NCBI GenBank assembly: GCA_049423065.1
Contig: JBMSQB010000080.1
Coordinates: forward strand, 1-21,113
Origin: SYIM01 sp041182885
Lineage (GTDB): Bacteria > Pseudomonadota > Gammaproteobacteria > Burkholderiales > Burkholderiaceae_E
Length of the DNA: 21,113 nucleotides
Direction of reading: 5' to 3'
Position numbers and translations under genes: made by a program. Below the pieces are notes generated by a model. That model had not been told where the DNA came from and made no database searches. It was given only the letters and a program-made list of their open reading frames with translations. Positions 1 through 7,516 of the stretch are shown here, piece by piece. Position 1 is the stretch's first letter. Every line of letters begins with the position of its first letter.

Positions 1-56
1 CTTTGAAAGATTGACATGTTCATGCGGATTCAAGCGGCCAACTGCCGGATCTAGGT

Positions 57-1811
57 TTAAGCAAGGGCTTCCGAGGGCTGGCGGGGTTGGCGCTCCAGCG
101 GGGCATCACGGCAGAGCGCCTTTCTCACCACCGCCGACACCCGGGTGGCGGCATCGTTGGTCCAGCGTGCGGCCACATGCTGGTCTGGGCGCAGCACATA
201 GACCGCACCCTCGGTCACACCCCAGGCGGAAAAAACACGCCCTAGCGGATCAGTCATGACGGCGTCGGCCGAAACGCAGGACCGGGTGTCATGAGCACGG
301 CGGATCTGCACGATTCGGAGGGGTATCCCGTCAGCGCGGAGCGCAGCAACGTCTGCGCTGACCGCCTGGAGGATGGAATCGTCGCTGCCAAAAGCCAGGA
401 CCTGAAAGCCTGGTCCGAACACATCAAACAGCCAGGTGCGCGGGCTCGCCTCAGGGTCGATGCAGACGTTGCGTGCGGGCGCGCCCGGACGCGGGCCTGC
501 CGCGAAGCGACCCTCGGTTGCATCGACGGTGGTGAGCGCGCTTTCTGCGTAGTCGATGGGCCGGGAGGTGCGCCAGTGCAGGAGCGGCCGGGTGAATTCA
601 TTGCGCACCGACAACTGCAGCACCGCATCACGAAGAATGCGAAACCCGCGGGAAGGCGGCGCCATCATGCGGGTGCTGCGCGCCGCTTCGAAGCAGATTT
701 GCTGGGCGTCCGCCAGGCGCTCGTCGGTGTAGGTGTCGAGAATGGCCGGGGACGCGATGCCGCGGATCACGCTGGCAAGTTTCCAGGAAAGGTTGTTGCC
801 GTCCTGCACACCCGTGTTGACCCCGCGCACACCGAATACCGGCAGCAGATGCGCCGCGTCACCGCAATAAAGCACGCGCCCATGGTTGTAGCGGGCGAGG
901 CTCAGCGTGTTGGGCTTGTAGAGCGTGACCCACTCGATTTCCCAGGGCAGGTCTGCGCCGATGTAATCGAGGTGCGCCTGAACGTGAGACCGGAGCCGCG
1001 CCGGATCGAGCGCTTCTTCATCACTCACGTCATCGGGGACCTGGTAATCGAGTCGCCAGATGCCATAGGGCGCCTTGTGGAGCAACACCGCATAGCCGGG
1101 CAGCCAGGGGGGATCGAAATAGCACCGGCGGCCGGTGGGCGCACCCAGCGGCACACGGAAATCGATGATTGCAAACCGACCGGTGTAGGCACGGCCTTCA
1201 AAGCGCAGGTTTTGCAGCCGACGGACAGCCGAGCGGGCACCGTCGCAGGCCACCAGCCAGTCGCAGGCGAGGGTGTATTCGCCGGCCGGCGTGTCGAGTT
1301 GCAAGTGAACGCCCGAGTGGTCGCTCTCCAGCCCCACCACCTTGGTTTGCCAGCGCACCTCGATTCCCATGGTGGCCGCCCGCTCGAGCAGTACTTTCTC
1401 CATGACGTTTTGCGGCTGATTGGTCATGGGCGCAAACCGGTCGTCGATCGAACCCGGCACTTGCAAGGCGTGAACCATGTGTCCGCGATAGAAGCTTCTT
1501 CCCTTGTCCCAGAGCAGCGCGCCCTCCAGCAGCGCATCGGACGCGCCCACCTGCTCGAAAATTTCCAGGGTGCGCCGCGTGAAGGCCACCGCGCGGCTGC
1601 CGCCACATACCTGTGCCTCGGCTTCGATCACAATGGGGCGCGCGCCGTTTCGTGCCAGATCAAGCGCCACCAGAAGTCCGTTGGGGCCAGCGCCCACCAC
1701 CACCACGGGCTGCCGTGGCGCCGCACCCCGCATTTCGGCAGGCTGCACAAACGGATGGATCTGGTAGTTGAAGTAGCTGGATCGCTGCGGCGTGAGCTCG
1801 GGCTGGTGCAT
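57..1811 (-). CDS. FAD-dependent aromatic-ring hydroxylase (PheA/TfdB/MhpA superfamily), FMO1
   Basis: Probable class A flavoprotein monooxygenase that hydroxylates a phenolic or related ring in the cytoplasm with NAD(P)H and O2. All three family motifs are visible in the 584-residue product: the dinucleotide-binding GAGPNG near residues 40-45, the DG motif (ACDGARS) near 190, and the GD motif (CGDAAHLLPVFGVRG) near 317. The C-terminal ~180 residues match the usual position of the thioredoxin-like domain. The ATG at 1811 is preferred to an upstream in-frame ATG at 1874 because AAGGA lies 9 nt before it and the extra 21 residues look non-conserved. It lies 120 bp downstream of a co-directional Bug gene. 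The segment PFVQPAEM just before the FAD motif resembles the N-terminus of the hydroxylase at 19847, so the two are probably same-subfamily paralogues. The substrate is unknown. Confidence 0.9.
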   Translation of the reverse strand: MHQPELTPQRSSYFNYQIHPFVQPAEMRGAAPRQPVVVVGAGPNGLLVALDLARNGARPIVIEAEAQVCGGSRAVAFTRRTLEIFEQVGASDALLEGALLWDKGRSFYRGHMVHALQVPGSIDDRFAPMTNQPQNVMEKVLLERAATMGIEVRWQTKVVGLESDHSGVHLQLDTPAGEYTLACDWLVACDGARSAVRRLQNLRFEGRAYTGRFAIIDFRVPLGAPTGRRCYFDPPWLPGYAVLLHKAPYGIWRLDYQVPDDVSDEEALDPARLRSHVQAHLDYIGADLPWEIEWVTLYKPNTLSLARYNHGRVLYCGDAAHLLPVFGVRGVNTGVQDGNNLSWKLASVIRGIASPAILDTYTDERLADAQQICFEAARSTRMMAPPSRGFRILRDAVLQLSVRNEFTRPLLHWRTSRPIDYAESALTTVDATEGRFAAGPRPGAPARNVCIDPEASPRTWLFDVFGPGFQVLAFGSDDSILQAVSADVAALRADGIPLRIVQIRRAHDTRSCVSADAVMTDPLGRVFSAWGVTEGAVYVLRPDQHVAARWTNDAATRVSAVVRKALCRDAPLERQPRQPSEALA

Positions 1812-1905
1812 CGTGACGGGTCCTTCTGCTACGGAATGGGCGCATCGGATCGCTGATCCGGGCGCGCGGGACATGGCGGGACAAGAAGCAGTCTAGCGCC
1901 CGATG

Positions 1906-1924
1906 CCGCGCTCCCCAAGCGCGG
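1906..1924 (-). terminator. Hairpin just downstream of Bug1, possible weak terminator or processing stem
   Basis: CCGCGCT (1906-1912) and AGCGCGG (1918-1924) are perfect 7-bp arms around a 5-nt loop. The stem begins 7 nt after the Bug1 stop on the minus strand, between Bug1 and the hydroxylase. No clean U-tract follows (only a loosely pyrimidine-rich GCTTCTTGTCC further on), so a strong intrinsic terminator is unlikely. A partial terminator or an mRNA-stabilising stem is possible. Confidence 0.35.
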
Positions 1925-1931
1925 GGCGGTC

Positions 1932-2894
1932 TCAATCGGGGCGAATGTTTTTCGCTCGAATCAGCTTGCCCCATTTTGCAGTGTCCTCAGCCACGAGACT
2001 CGCGAGTTCAGCAGGCGACGATGGAGCCGGGTCGGCCCCCAGCCCGATCAGCCGCTCACGCACCGCAGCCGTGGCGAGCGTGCGGCGAACTGCCTGGTTG
2101 AGCGAGTCCACCACAGCCGGCGGCGTTCTGGAGGAAACGAAGAGCGCATACCAGTTGTTGGTGTCCACCCCGCGGATGCCCTGTTCCTCGAGCGTGGGGA
2201 CATCGGGCAGCGCGGGGTGGCGGCGTTTGGCCGCCATGCCCAGCGGCTTGAGTTTGCCGGCGCGCACCAGGGTGATCATGCCCGGCACATCGCCGAACCA
2301 GGCGGCCACCTGGCCACCCATGACGTCGGCGATGGCCTGTGCTGCGCCCTTGTAGGGAACGTGCAGCAGGCGCAGGCCCGCGGCCTCGGCGAACTGCTCG
2401 ATGGCAAGGTGCGGAATGCTGCCAATGCCGGAGGAGGCCATCGGAGTGGGTTCGGTACGCCGGGTGGCGAGCAAGACAAATTCGGCGGCGTCACGCGCGG
2501 GGTACGTGGGTGCGGCGGCCAGCAGTTCCTCGTTGTTCACCACCAGCGATACCGGTGCGAAGTCGCGCTGCACGTCATAGGCGAGCTTGTCGTACAGCAC
2601 CGGATTGACGGCGACTGCGCCCACGCTGGTGAGCCAGAGGGTGGTGCCATCGGCCTCCGAACGGATGACCTCCTGCGCGCCGATCGCGCCATTGGCGCCC
2701 GGCTTGTTGTCGACCACCACCTGACGGTTCAGTTCGCGGCCCAGTGGCTCGGACAGGGTTCGGGCCACGATATCGACCGGTCCGCCTGGCGTGAACGCGA
2801 CGATGATTCGGGTGGGTTTGGTCTGGGCCGAGGCCGGCACCGCAGCCGACAGGCCGAGGGCCACGCCAGCCAGCGCGATCAATGCTTTTCTCAT
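1932..2894 (-). CDS. Bug/TctC-family tripartite tricarboxylate transporter substrate-binding protein (Bug1)
   Basis: Periplasmic solute-binding protein that probably captures a small carboxylate or carboxylated aromatic. It begins with a Sec-type signal peptide (MRKALIALAGVALGL, likely cleavage after ASA at residue 23). The family ligand-loop motif TPGGPVDIVAR follows at about 36-45, then SSGIGSIPHLA and VPYKGAAQAI mid-protein, and a C-terminal KWGKLIRAKNI. The 320 residues match the usual size. Two ATGs are adjacent (2897 and 2894); 2894 is chosen because it gives 7-nt spacing from GGAG. It is the first gene of a minus-strand pair with the flavin hydroxylase. No TctA or TctB gene is nearby, so it may serve a distant TTT system, another carrier, or signalling. 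Confidence 0.93.
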   Translation of the reverse strand: MRKALIALAGVALGLSAAVPASAQTKPTRIIVAFTPGGPVDIVARTLSEPLGRELNRQVVVDNKPGANGAIGAQEVIRSEADGTTLWLTSVGAVAVNPVLYDKLAYDVQRDFAPVSLVVNNEELLAAAPTYPARDAAEFVLLATRRTEPTPMASSGIGSIPHLAIEQFAEAAGLRLLHVPYKGAAQAIADVMGGQVAAWFGDVPGMITLVRAGKLKPLGMAAKRRHPALPDVPTLEEQGIRGVDTNNWYALFVSSRTPPAVVDSLNQAVRRTLATAAVRERLIGLGADPAPSSPAELASLVAEDTAKWGKLIRAKNIRPD

Positions 2895-2917
2895 CATCAC
2901 TCTCCTTCTGGACGAAT

Positions 2918-2937
2918 GCGGATCTGCTACGATCCGC
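2918..2937. promoter_or_regulatory. Perfect inverted repeat in the 50-bp divergent gap, candidate operator
   Basis: GCGGATC (2918-2924) and GATCCGC (2931-2937) form perfect 7-bp arms around TGCTAC. The repeat fills much of the gap between divergent Bug1 and the GDT1-like gene. A -10-like TACGAT (2928-2933) lies inside it, and the right arm ends 7 nt before the ATG at 2945. No Shine-Dalgarno sequence precedes that ATG, so the gene could be leaderless or nearly so, with the palindrome as operator. No matching -35 element is convincing. Confidence 0.35.
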
Positions 2938-2944
2938 CGCCTCA

Positions 2945-3505
2945 ATGGACGCTTTTCTGATCTCGACCGGCATTGTTGCCCTGGCGGAAATCGGGGACAA
3001 GACCCAGCTGCTTACCCTGGTGCTTGCCGCACGATACCGCAAGCCCTGGCCCATCGTGGCCGGCATTTTCGTGGCCACCCTGATCAACCACGGGATAGCG
3101 GGCGCGGTGGGCGCGTGGCTGACGTCGGCGATTGGCCCGTCTGCCATGCGCTGGGTGCTGGGCCTGTCGTTTCTTGCCATGGCAGCCTGGATGCTGGTTC
3201 CAGACAAGCTCGATGACGACACCGGCGAATCAAAACGCATTGGCGGCGTTTTTCTGAGCACAGCCGTGCTGTTTTTTTTCGTTGAAATCGGTGACAAGAC
3301 CCAGATTGCAACCGTGGCGCTGGCGGCGCGCTTCGATTCGCTGGCGGCCGTGGTGCTGGGCACCACCCTGGGCATGATGCTCGCCAACGCACCGGTTGCG
3401 TTTTTCGGCGACGCCATCGCCAAGCGTTTACCCGTGTCGATCGTGCATCGGGTGGCGGCCGCCGTGTTCGCACTCCTTGGCATCGGAGTGCTGGTCACCG
3501 GATAG
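2945..3505 (+). CDS. GDT1/UPF0016 (TMEM165-like) cation transporter, probable Mn2+ exporter
   Basis: Small inner-membrane protein of the UPF0016/GDT1 family, whose bacterial members include the manganese exporter MneA. The 186-residue product has the expected two-fold internal repeat: hydrophobic segments plus the signature EIGDKTQ at residues 15-21 and again at 114-120. These acidic motifs form the cation site in the family. An acidic linker (about 86-97, DKLDDDTGESK) separates the halves. The ATG at 2945 is chosen because the first EIGDKTQ then lies in the first membrane helix; upstream in-frame codons look non-conserved. No clear ribosome-binding site is present. A run of eight T (3272-3279) lies inside the second repeat. 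It shares no obvious function with the catabolic genes; its stop is 2 bp from the stop of the Rieske beta gene. Confidence 0.92.
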   Translation: MDAFLISTGIVALAEIGDKTQLLTLVLAARYRKPWPIVAGIFVATLINHGIAGAVGAWLTSAIGPSAMRWVLGLSFLAMAAWMLVPDKLDDDTGESKRIGGVFLSTAVLFFFVEIGDKTQIATVALAARFDSLAAVVLGTTLGMMLANAPVAFFGDAIAKRLPVSIVHRVAAAVFALLGIGVLVTG

Positions 3506-3507
3506 CC

Positions 3508-4002
3508 TCAGATCGGGTAGATGATCGAGTTCGGAATCATTTCCGAGTCGTAAATGCATTCCCGCACCGCAAACCTGAACCCTGCAGGCGTGCGCACCAC
3601 CACATCAAGTGTGCGGCCCACGTTGAATACGGTCGTGGCCTCGGAGAGCTTGGTGCGAAAGACGGCATAGTTGGCTTCGCACCGCCAGCGGTCGGGACCT
3701 GCCTCGCGGATGACGGGCGTTCCCACCACATGGCGTTGATAGTACGGATCGTGAAACAGCGTTTCCTTGATGCCGTAGACACGGTCTCGAAGCATGCCCT
3801 TGCTGGTGAGCGACAGCGTGGCGAGCGGAAAGCCGCGCTCATGGTTTTCGCGTGGCTGAACGCGGTAGACGCAGTCATCGGTGAAAAATTCCGGCCAAAG
3901 GTCCCAGTTGCCGGAGTCGGCCGCGCTCGCATAGTCGGCATAGAGCTGGGTGATGGCGAACCAGTCCTCGAAGGTGGGGGCGGACACATTACTCGTGTTC
4001 AT
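3508..4002 (-). CDS. Aromatic-ring-hydroxylating dioxygenase beta (small) subunit
   Basis: Small structural subunit of a Rieske non-haem iron oxygenase, with the SnoaL/NTF2-like cone fold. The 164-residue product carries the family pattern: an early YADYASAADSGNWDLWPEFF segment, then DDCVYRVQPREN, and a mid-protein YYQRHVVGTP. Length fits beta subunits (about 155-190). The start at 4002 is chosen because GAGGA precedes it at good distance; that ribosome-binding site overlaps the alpha-subunit stop. It lies 8 bp after the alpha gene, so the two are almost certainly co-translated as an alpha-beta oxygenase. It is the last gene of its unit and ends 2 bp from the convergent GDT1-like gene, leaving no room for a separate terminator. 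Confidence 0.92.
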   Translation of the reverse strand: MNTSNVSAPTFEDWFAITQLYADYASAADSGNWDLWPEFFTDDCVYRVQPRENHERGFPLATLSLTSKGMLRDRVYGIKETLFHDPYYQRHVVGTPVIREAGPDRWRCEANYAVFRTKLSEATTVFNVGRTLDVVVRTPAGFRFAVRECIYDSEMIPNSIIYPI

Positions 4003-4010
4003 GGTGGTCC

Positions 4011-5270
4011 TCAGGCTTCGATAATGTCGCGCCAATAGCGGTACATGCCGCGGATCAGGGTTTCCGTCACCATGTGTTCGGTGTCGCCCACTTCGCGCCC
4101 GCCGAGTTCGGCCACCGCGCGGTGAAAAGGCTTGCTCTCGAAAGCCTGTTGCGAAAATTCGATGACCTCGCCGTCGTCGGCCGACACGAATCCGGCAGGC
4201 CCGAACAGATTGGCCTGGCGCAGCCGCCGCTCGGTCATCTCCGGGCTGTCGTCTTCAAATCCAAAGTGGGTCCAGACGAAATCGAAACTGCCATGACCGT
4301 TGGGCTGGATGTGGCGGGTGGACACGCTGTTCACCTGCTGTTGCAGGATCACGCTGGGGAAGAGGGTGGTCATCACGGCGGTGGGCTCGCCCCACCAGGG
4401 CTCATGAACGATATCCAGAAAACTGGGGTCGTTCAGCTTCATCGACTCCTTGAAGCTTGATATCTGGGTGACCTGCTCGGCCTTGCCTGTTGCCCCCCGG
4501 GTGCTGATCATCGCGGCATGCCGGTGACGCTCGTCCATCCGCAGCTGCGACTTGTTGTCGGCCCGCCAGAGCCCGAACGTGACGAACCAGGTGTGGAGCA
4601 GACCCGGGTGATAGGGGTCCTTGATGTTTTCCTGCATCAGCTTCCAATTGCCTGGAATGCGCTGCCGGTTGTAGCCAAGAATGCGCAGCGCGCGGCCGTT
4701 GAACAGCCGGTCGAAATAGCCCAGGATGGTCGGGCCGAGGAAGTCTTCGAGTGACTCCACCGAATGGTCGAACGATGCGAACACGACGCCGCCGCGGCGC
4801 GCCACCTTGAGTTTGGTGAGGCCGTGCTCGGCGGGTTTGAAATCGGCCGGCATGCCGCCGTGCACCTCGTTGCCCTGGCGAACGCCGCGCCGGAAGGGCA
4901 CGCCCTGCAAGTCACCGCCCAGTGAATAGCTCCACTGGTGATAAGGGCAGACAAACTCCTTGCGGTTGCCGTGGCGCTCGCGACAGAAACGCATGCCGCG
5001 ATGGGCGCAGACGTTTTCGATCACATGGACCTCGCCCTTCAGGTCGCGCGAGAGAATCACCGAGCGTTCGCCGATCGCAGTGCGCTTGTAATCGCCCGGG
5101 TTCGGGATCTCGGCCTCGAGTCCCACGTAGCACCAGTGGTTCTTGTAGAAGAAGCGCTCGAGCTCGCGGCGGTAGAGTTCGTCGCTGGTGTAGGCGAGAA
5201 ACGGGATACGGTGCGTGCCGTCGGATTCCCAGCGGGCCTGATCCGGGAAGGTGGCGAGAGGGTCACCCAT
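4011..5270 (-). CDS. Rieske non-haem iron aromatic oxygenase alpha (large) subunit, NagG/TphA2/AndAc-like
   Basis: Catalytic subunit of a ring-hydroxylating oxygenase. The Rieske [2Fe-2S] ligands C88-x-H90 and C108-x2-H111 are separated by 17 residues. The mononuclear iron motif DPYHPGLLH supplies the bridging Asp218 and ligands His221 and His226, and SADDGEVIE probably supplies the last carboxylate. The ENIKDPYH context resembles the clade of salicylate 5-hydroxylase (NagG), terephthalate dioxygenase (TphA2) and anthranilate dioxygenase (AndAc), so an aromatic carboxylate is a reasonable substrate guess. The 419 residues fit that clade. The ATG at 5270 has GGAG 7 nt upstream; longer in-frame starts look spurious. 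The gene follows Bug2 after 143 bp of structured DNA. No reductase or ferredoxin gene is in the window, so electrons must come from components encoded elsewhere. Confidence 0.93.
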   Translation of the reverse strand: MGDPLATFPDQARWESDGTHRIPFLAYTSDELYRRELERFFYKNHWCYVGLEAEIPNPGDYKRTAIGERSVILSRDLKGEVHVIENVCAHRGMRFCRERHGNRKEFVCPYHQWSYSLGGDLQGVPFRRGVRQGNEVHGGMPADFKPAEHGLTKLKVARRGGVVFASFDHSVESLEDFLGPTILGYFDRLFNGRALRILGYNRQRIPGNWKLMQENIKDPYHPGLLHTWFVTFGLWRADNKSQLRMDERHRHAAMISTRGATGKAEQVTQISSFKESMKLNDPSFLDIVHEPWWGEPTAVMTTLFPSVILQQQVNSVSTRHIQPNGHGSFDFVWTHFGFEDDSPEMTERRLRQANLFGPAGFVSADDGEVIEFSQQAFESKPFHRAVAELGGREVGDTEHMVTETLIRGMYRYWRDIIEA

Positions 5271-5304
5271 TCGAACGCTCCAGATACGGGGAAGACTGAA
5301 TGAT

Positions 5305-5349
5305 AGCCCCCGGCCGAAGGCCTGGCTTGCGGGCACTCGTCCGGGGGCT
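5305..5349 (-). repeat. Inverted repeat in the leader of the Rieske genes
   Basis: AGCCCCCGG (5305-5313) and CCGGGGGCT (5341-5349) are perfect 9-bp arms separated by 27 nt. They lie between Bug2 and the Rieske alpha start. On the minus strand the stem is followed by ATCATTCAGTC, which is only weakly U-rich, so read-through into the oxygenase genes is likely. The element could be an attenuator-like stem or a segmental stabiliser. Confidence 0.45.
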
Positions 5350-5360
5350 CTTCAGCGCCG

Positions 5361-5420
5361 CGCCTGAACGCGATTGCCAGGGGGCGTGCAGCCACGCCCC
5401 GTCTGCGCTTCGTTCAGGCG
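5361..5420 (-). repeat. Nested inverted repeats overlapping the Bug2 stop codon
   Basis: An outer perfect 10-bp repeat pairs CGCCTGAACG (5361-5370) with CGTTCAGGCG (5411-5420) and spans the Bug2 stop codon. Inside it is a compact hairpin, GGGGCGTG (5381-5388) with CACGCCCC (5393-5400) around the tetraloop CAGC. Together they predict a two-tier stem at the Bug2 3' end. No U-tract follows on the minus strand, so it may protect or attenuate the Bug2 transcript rather than fully terminate it. Confidence 0.45.
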
Positions 5421-6427
5421 TCCAGTCGGGTTCCGGATGCCCGGGCTGCCGCTCCCCATTTGGCCACTTCGGTTTCGATGAACTTCGTGAACTGCTCGCC
5501 GGGCAGCGCGCGAACCACCGAACCCGCCTGGGCCACGCGCTGATTGAGGGCCGGATCGGCCAGCACGGTGGCAAAGTCGCGGGAGATTTTGTCTGCAACC
5601 GGCGCCGGGATTCCGGCCGGACCCACGAGGCCCGCCCAGCCGACCGCTTCAAAGTTGGCAAGCCCCGCCACCGGCAGTTCGGCAAGCGCCGGTACGTCGG
5701 GCAGGGCGCTGTTGCGTTGGGCGCTGGTAACGGCGAGCGCGCGCACCCGCCCGGCCTGGATGTGCGTGAGCGCAGCCGATACGCTGTCGATCATGAACTG
5801 AACCTGACCGCCGATGAGATCAGTGAGTGCCGGACCGCTTCCCTTGTAGGGAATGTGCACGGCAAAGGTCTGCGTGGCGAGCTTGAACATTTCGCAGGCC
5901 AGATGTTGCGAAGTGCCCGGGCCGCCGGAGGCATAGCTGAGGCTGCCGGGCTTCTGCTTCAGAAGCGCAACCAGTTCGGCCACCGAGCGGACTGGCAGGT
6001 CGCGATTGACCAGCAGCACCAGCGGCGCGACGAAGGCGAGCGAGATCGCCGTGAAGTCGCGAACCGGGTGGTAGGGCAACTTCGAAAATACCGAGGGGTT
6101 GATGGCGAGCGGACCGCTGGACACCATGCCCAGCGTGTAGCCGTCGGCGGGCGACTGCCTGAGCGCCTCCATGCCGATGATGCTGCTCCCGCCCGGGCGG
6201 TTTTCCACCGGAACGCTCTGTCCCCAGATCTGCGCGAGCCGCTCCGCGAAGGCCCGGCCGAAGATATCGGTGGCCTGCCCCGGCGGAAAGGGAATGATCA
6301 TCCTGACAGGCTTCGTGGGCCAGGGGCTCTGGGCCCGCGCTGGCGTCACGCCCCAGGCCGAGGCGCCGAGCGCAGCAAGGTTCAACAGATGGCCGCGTCG
6401 GCCGGGGTGACTGGGCTTCGAGGACAT
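5414..6427 (-). CDS. Bug/TctC-family substrate-binding protein (Bug2)
   Basis: Periplasmic solute-binding protein of 337 residues. The N-terminus has a paired arginine before the hydrophobic stretch (GRRGHLLNLAAL), which looks Tat-like, with likely cleavage after ARA near residue 32. The ligand-loop motif reads PPGQATDIFGR (about 48-58), where Gln replaces the usual second Gly. The later signatures YASGGPGTSQHLA and IPYKGSGPALTDL are intact. The ATG at 6427 has GGAG 7 nt upstream. It is the first gene of the minus unit ending in the Rieske alpha and beta genes, so its ligand may be the substrate of that oxygenase. It diverges from Bug3 across 85 bp. Confidence 0.92.
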   Translation of the reverse strand: MSSKPSHPGRRGHLLNLAALGASAWGVTPARAQSPWPTKPVRMIIPFPPGQATDIFGRAFAERLAQIWGQSVPVENRPGGSSIIGMEALRQSPADGYTLGMVSSGPLAINPSVFSKLPYHPVRDFTAISLAFVAPLVLLVNRDLPVRSVAELVALLKQKPGSLSYASGGPGTSQHLACEMFKLATQTFAVHIPYKGSGPALTDLIGGQVQFMIDSVSAALTHIQAGRVRALAVTSAQRNSALPDVPALAELPVAGLANFEAVGWAGLVGPAGIPAPVADKISRDFATVLADPALNQRVAQAGSVVRALPGEQFTKFIETEVAKWGAAARASGTRLDA

Positions 6428-6512
6428 GATGGCGCTCCGGGACGGTCGGACGAGACGGTTGGTGAGAGGATGCCGCTGCATATACCATCAGATCTTAAAC
6501 AAGGGAGACACC
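6428..6512. promoter_or_regulatory. Shared divergent promoter region between Bug2 and Bug3
   Basis: This 85-bp gap separates two divergent Bug genes and holds the only AT-rich patch nearby (about 6478-6502). On the plus strand a weak promoter can be drawn as TTGGTG (6459-6464), a 16-nt spacer and TATACC (6481-6486). On the minus strand TGGTATATG reads as an extended -10. The two would overlap back to back, which would allow one regulator to control both directions. No strong palindromic operator is evident, and the assignments are by eye. Confidence 0.4.
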
Positions 6513-7511
6513 ATGGACCATCCACCCTATCGCCCAGACCGCCGCCGCCTGATCGCTTGCGCCGCCGCCGCGGGGATGACCGCGTCGCTAAGCCGTACGC
6601 CGTTTGCACAGGCCTATCCCGGGCGTCCCATCCGGATCATCGTGCCGTACGCGGCTGGCGGCACCTCCGACATCCTTGCGCGCACGCTTGGCGTGCGAGT
6701 GGGCGAAGCGCTGGGCCAGCAGATCGTGGTCGAAAACCGGCCGGGTGCCAATGGTGCGCTGGGCAGCGATCTGGTGGCCAAGTCGGCGCCCGACGGCTAC
6801 ACCCTGCTCCTCACCGATGTCGGTGGGCTCACCAGTGCGCCCGCTGTGGTTCGCAATCTTCCCTTTGATCCGGTGCGCGATTTCGCGCCGGTCATCCCGG
6901 TGGTGTGGTCCCCTCACCTCATGGTGGTGAGCCCGGCGATCACCGCCGGCTCGGTGGCCGACCTGGTCGCCTTGGCCCGGTCAAAGCCAGGCCGGCTCAA
7001 TTGCGCGACAGTCGGTGCGGGCAGTGCCCCCCATCTGGCCGGCGCGCTTTTCGCCCTGCGCGCGGGCGTCGACTGGGGCTATGTTCAGTACAAGGGCGGT
7101 GCGCAGGCGCTCAACGATCTCGCCGCGAGCCAGTCTGACCTGATGTTCAACGGCATGCTTGCGACGCTTCCCTATGTGAAGGGTGGGAAACTGCGCGCGA
7201 TCGGTCTGTCGAGCGACCGGCGCTGGCCCACCATGCCCGAGTTGCCGACGGTGGCCGAGCAGGGCTTCCCTGGTTTCATGACCGGTTCATGGCAGGGACT
7301 GCTGGCCCCCGCAGGCACACCCGAGCCTGTCGTCAGCCGGCTGAATGCAGAATTCGCCCGCGCGCTCACGGCCCCCGAGGTGGTCGAGCGTCTCACCGCC
7401 CAGGGTGCCGAGCCCCGACCGGGTCCCTCGGCAGCGTTTGGCGAGTTCATGCGCACCGAAACCCAGAAATGGGCGAAGCTGGTTCGCGATGCCGGCATCC
7501 GGATTGAGTGA
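6513..7511 (+). CDS. Bug/TctC-family substrate-binding protein (Bug3)
   Basis: Periplasmic solute-binding protein of 332 residues and first gene of the ten-gene plus-strand run. The signal region has PDRRRLIACAAAAGM, a Tat-like twin arginine before a hydrophobic segment, with probable cleavage after FAQA (about 34). Family signatures are PYAAGGTSDILAR (46-57), ATVGAGSAPHLA and YKGGAQALNDL; the usual Pro before YKG is Gln here. The C-terminus KWAKLVRDAGIRIE is typical. The ATG at 6513 has AGGGAG 5-8 nt upstream; an in-frame ATG at 6426 lies inside the divergent gene and is rejected. Its stop is adjacent to the TauD-like start, which suggests translational coupling and a shared substrate with the TauD-PuuE-SDR module. 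Confidence 0.93.
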   Translation: MDHPPYRPDRRRLIACAAAAGMTASLSRTPFAQAYPGRPIRIIVPYAAGGTSDILARTLGVRVGEALGQQIVVENRPGANGALGSDLVAKSAPDGYTLLLTDVGGLTSAPAVVRNLPFDPVRDFAPVIPVVWSPHLMVVSPAITAGSVADLVALARSKPGRLNCATVGAGSAPHLAGALFALRAGVDWGYVQYKGGAQALNDLAASQSDLMFNGMLATLPYVKGGKLRAIGLSSDRRWPTMPELPTVAEQGFPGFMTGSWQGLLAPAGTPEPVVSRLNAEFARALTAPEVVERLTAQGAEPRPGPSAAFGEFMRTETQKWAKLVRDAGIRIE

Positions 7512-7516
7512 GCATC

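Noticed and set aside
11..16. Perfect -35-like TTGACA near the window start
   Set aside because: No -10 element follows at 16-18 bp, and the adjacent gene runs on the opposite strand and ends at 57; nothing else is supported in positions 1-56.
291..1856. 521-codon plus-strand open frame opposite FMO1
   Set aside because: Antisense to a hydroxylase with all three FAD motifs; no domain seen and composition typical of a shadow frame.
5300..6868. 522-codon plus-strand open frame running from the Rieske leader through Bug2 into Bug3
   Set aside because: It crosses a divergent promoter region and overlaps two real Bug genes in wrong frames, so it is not coding.
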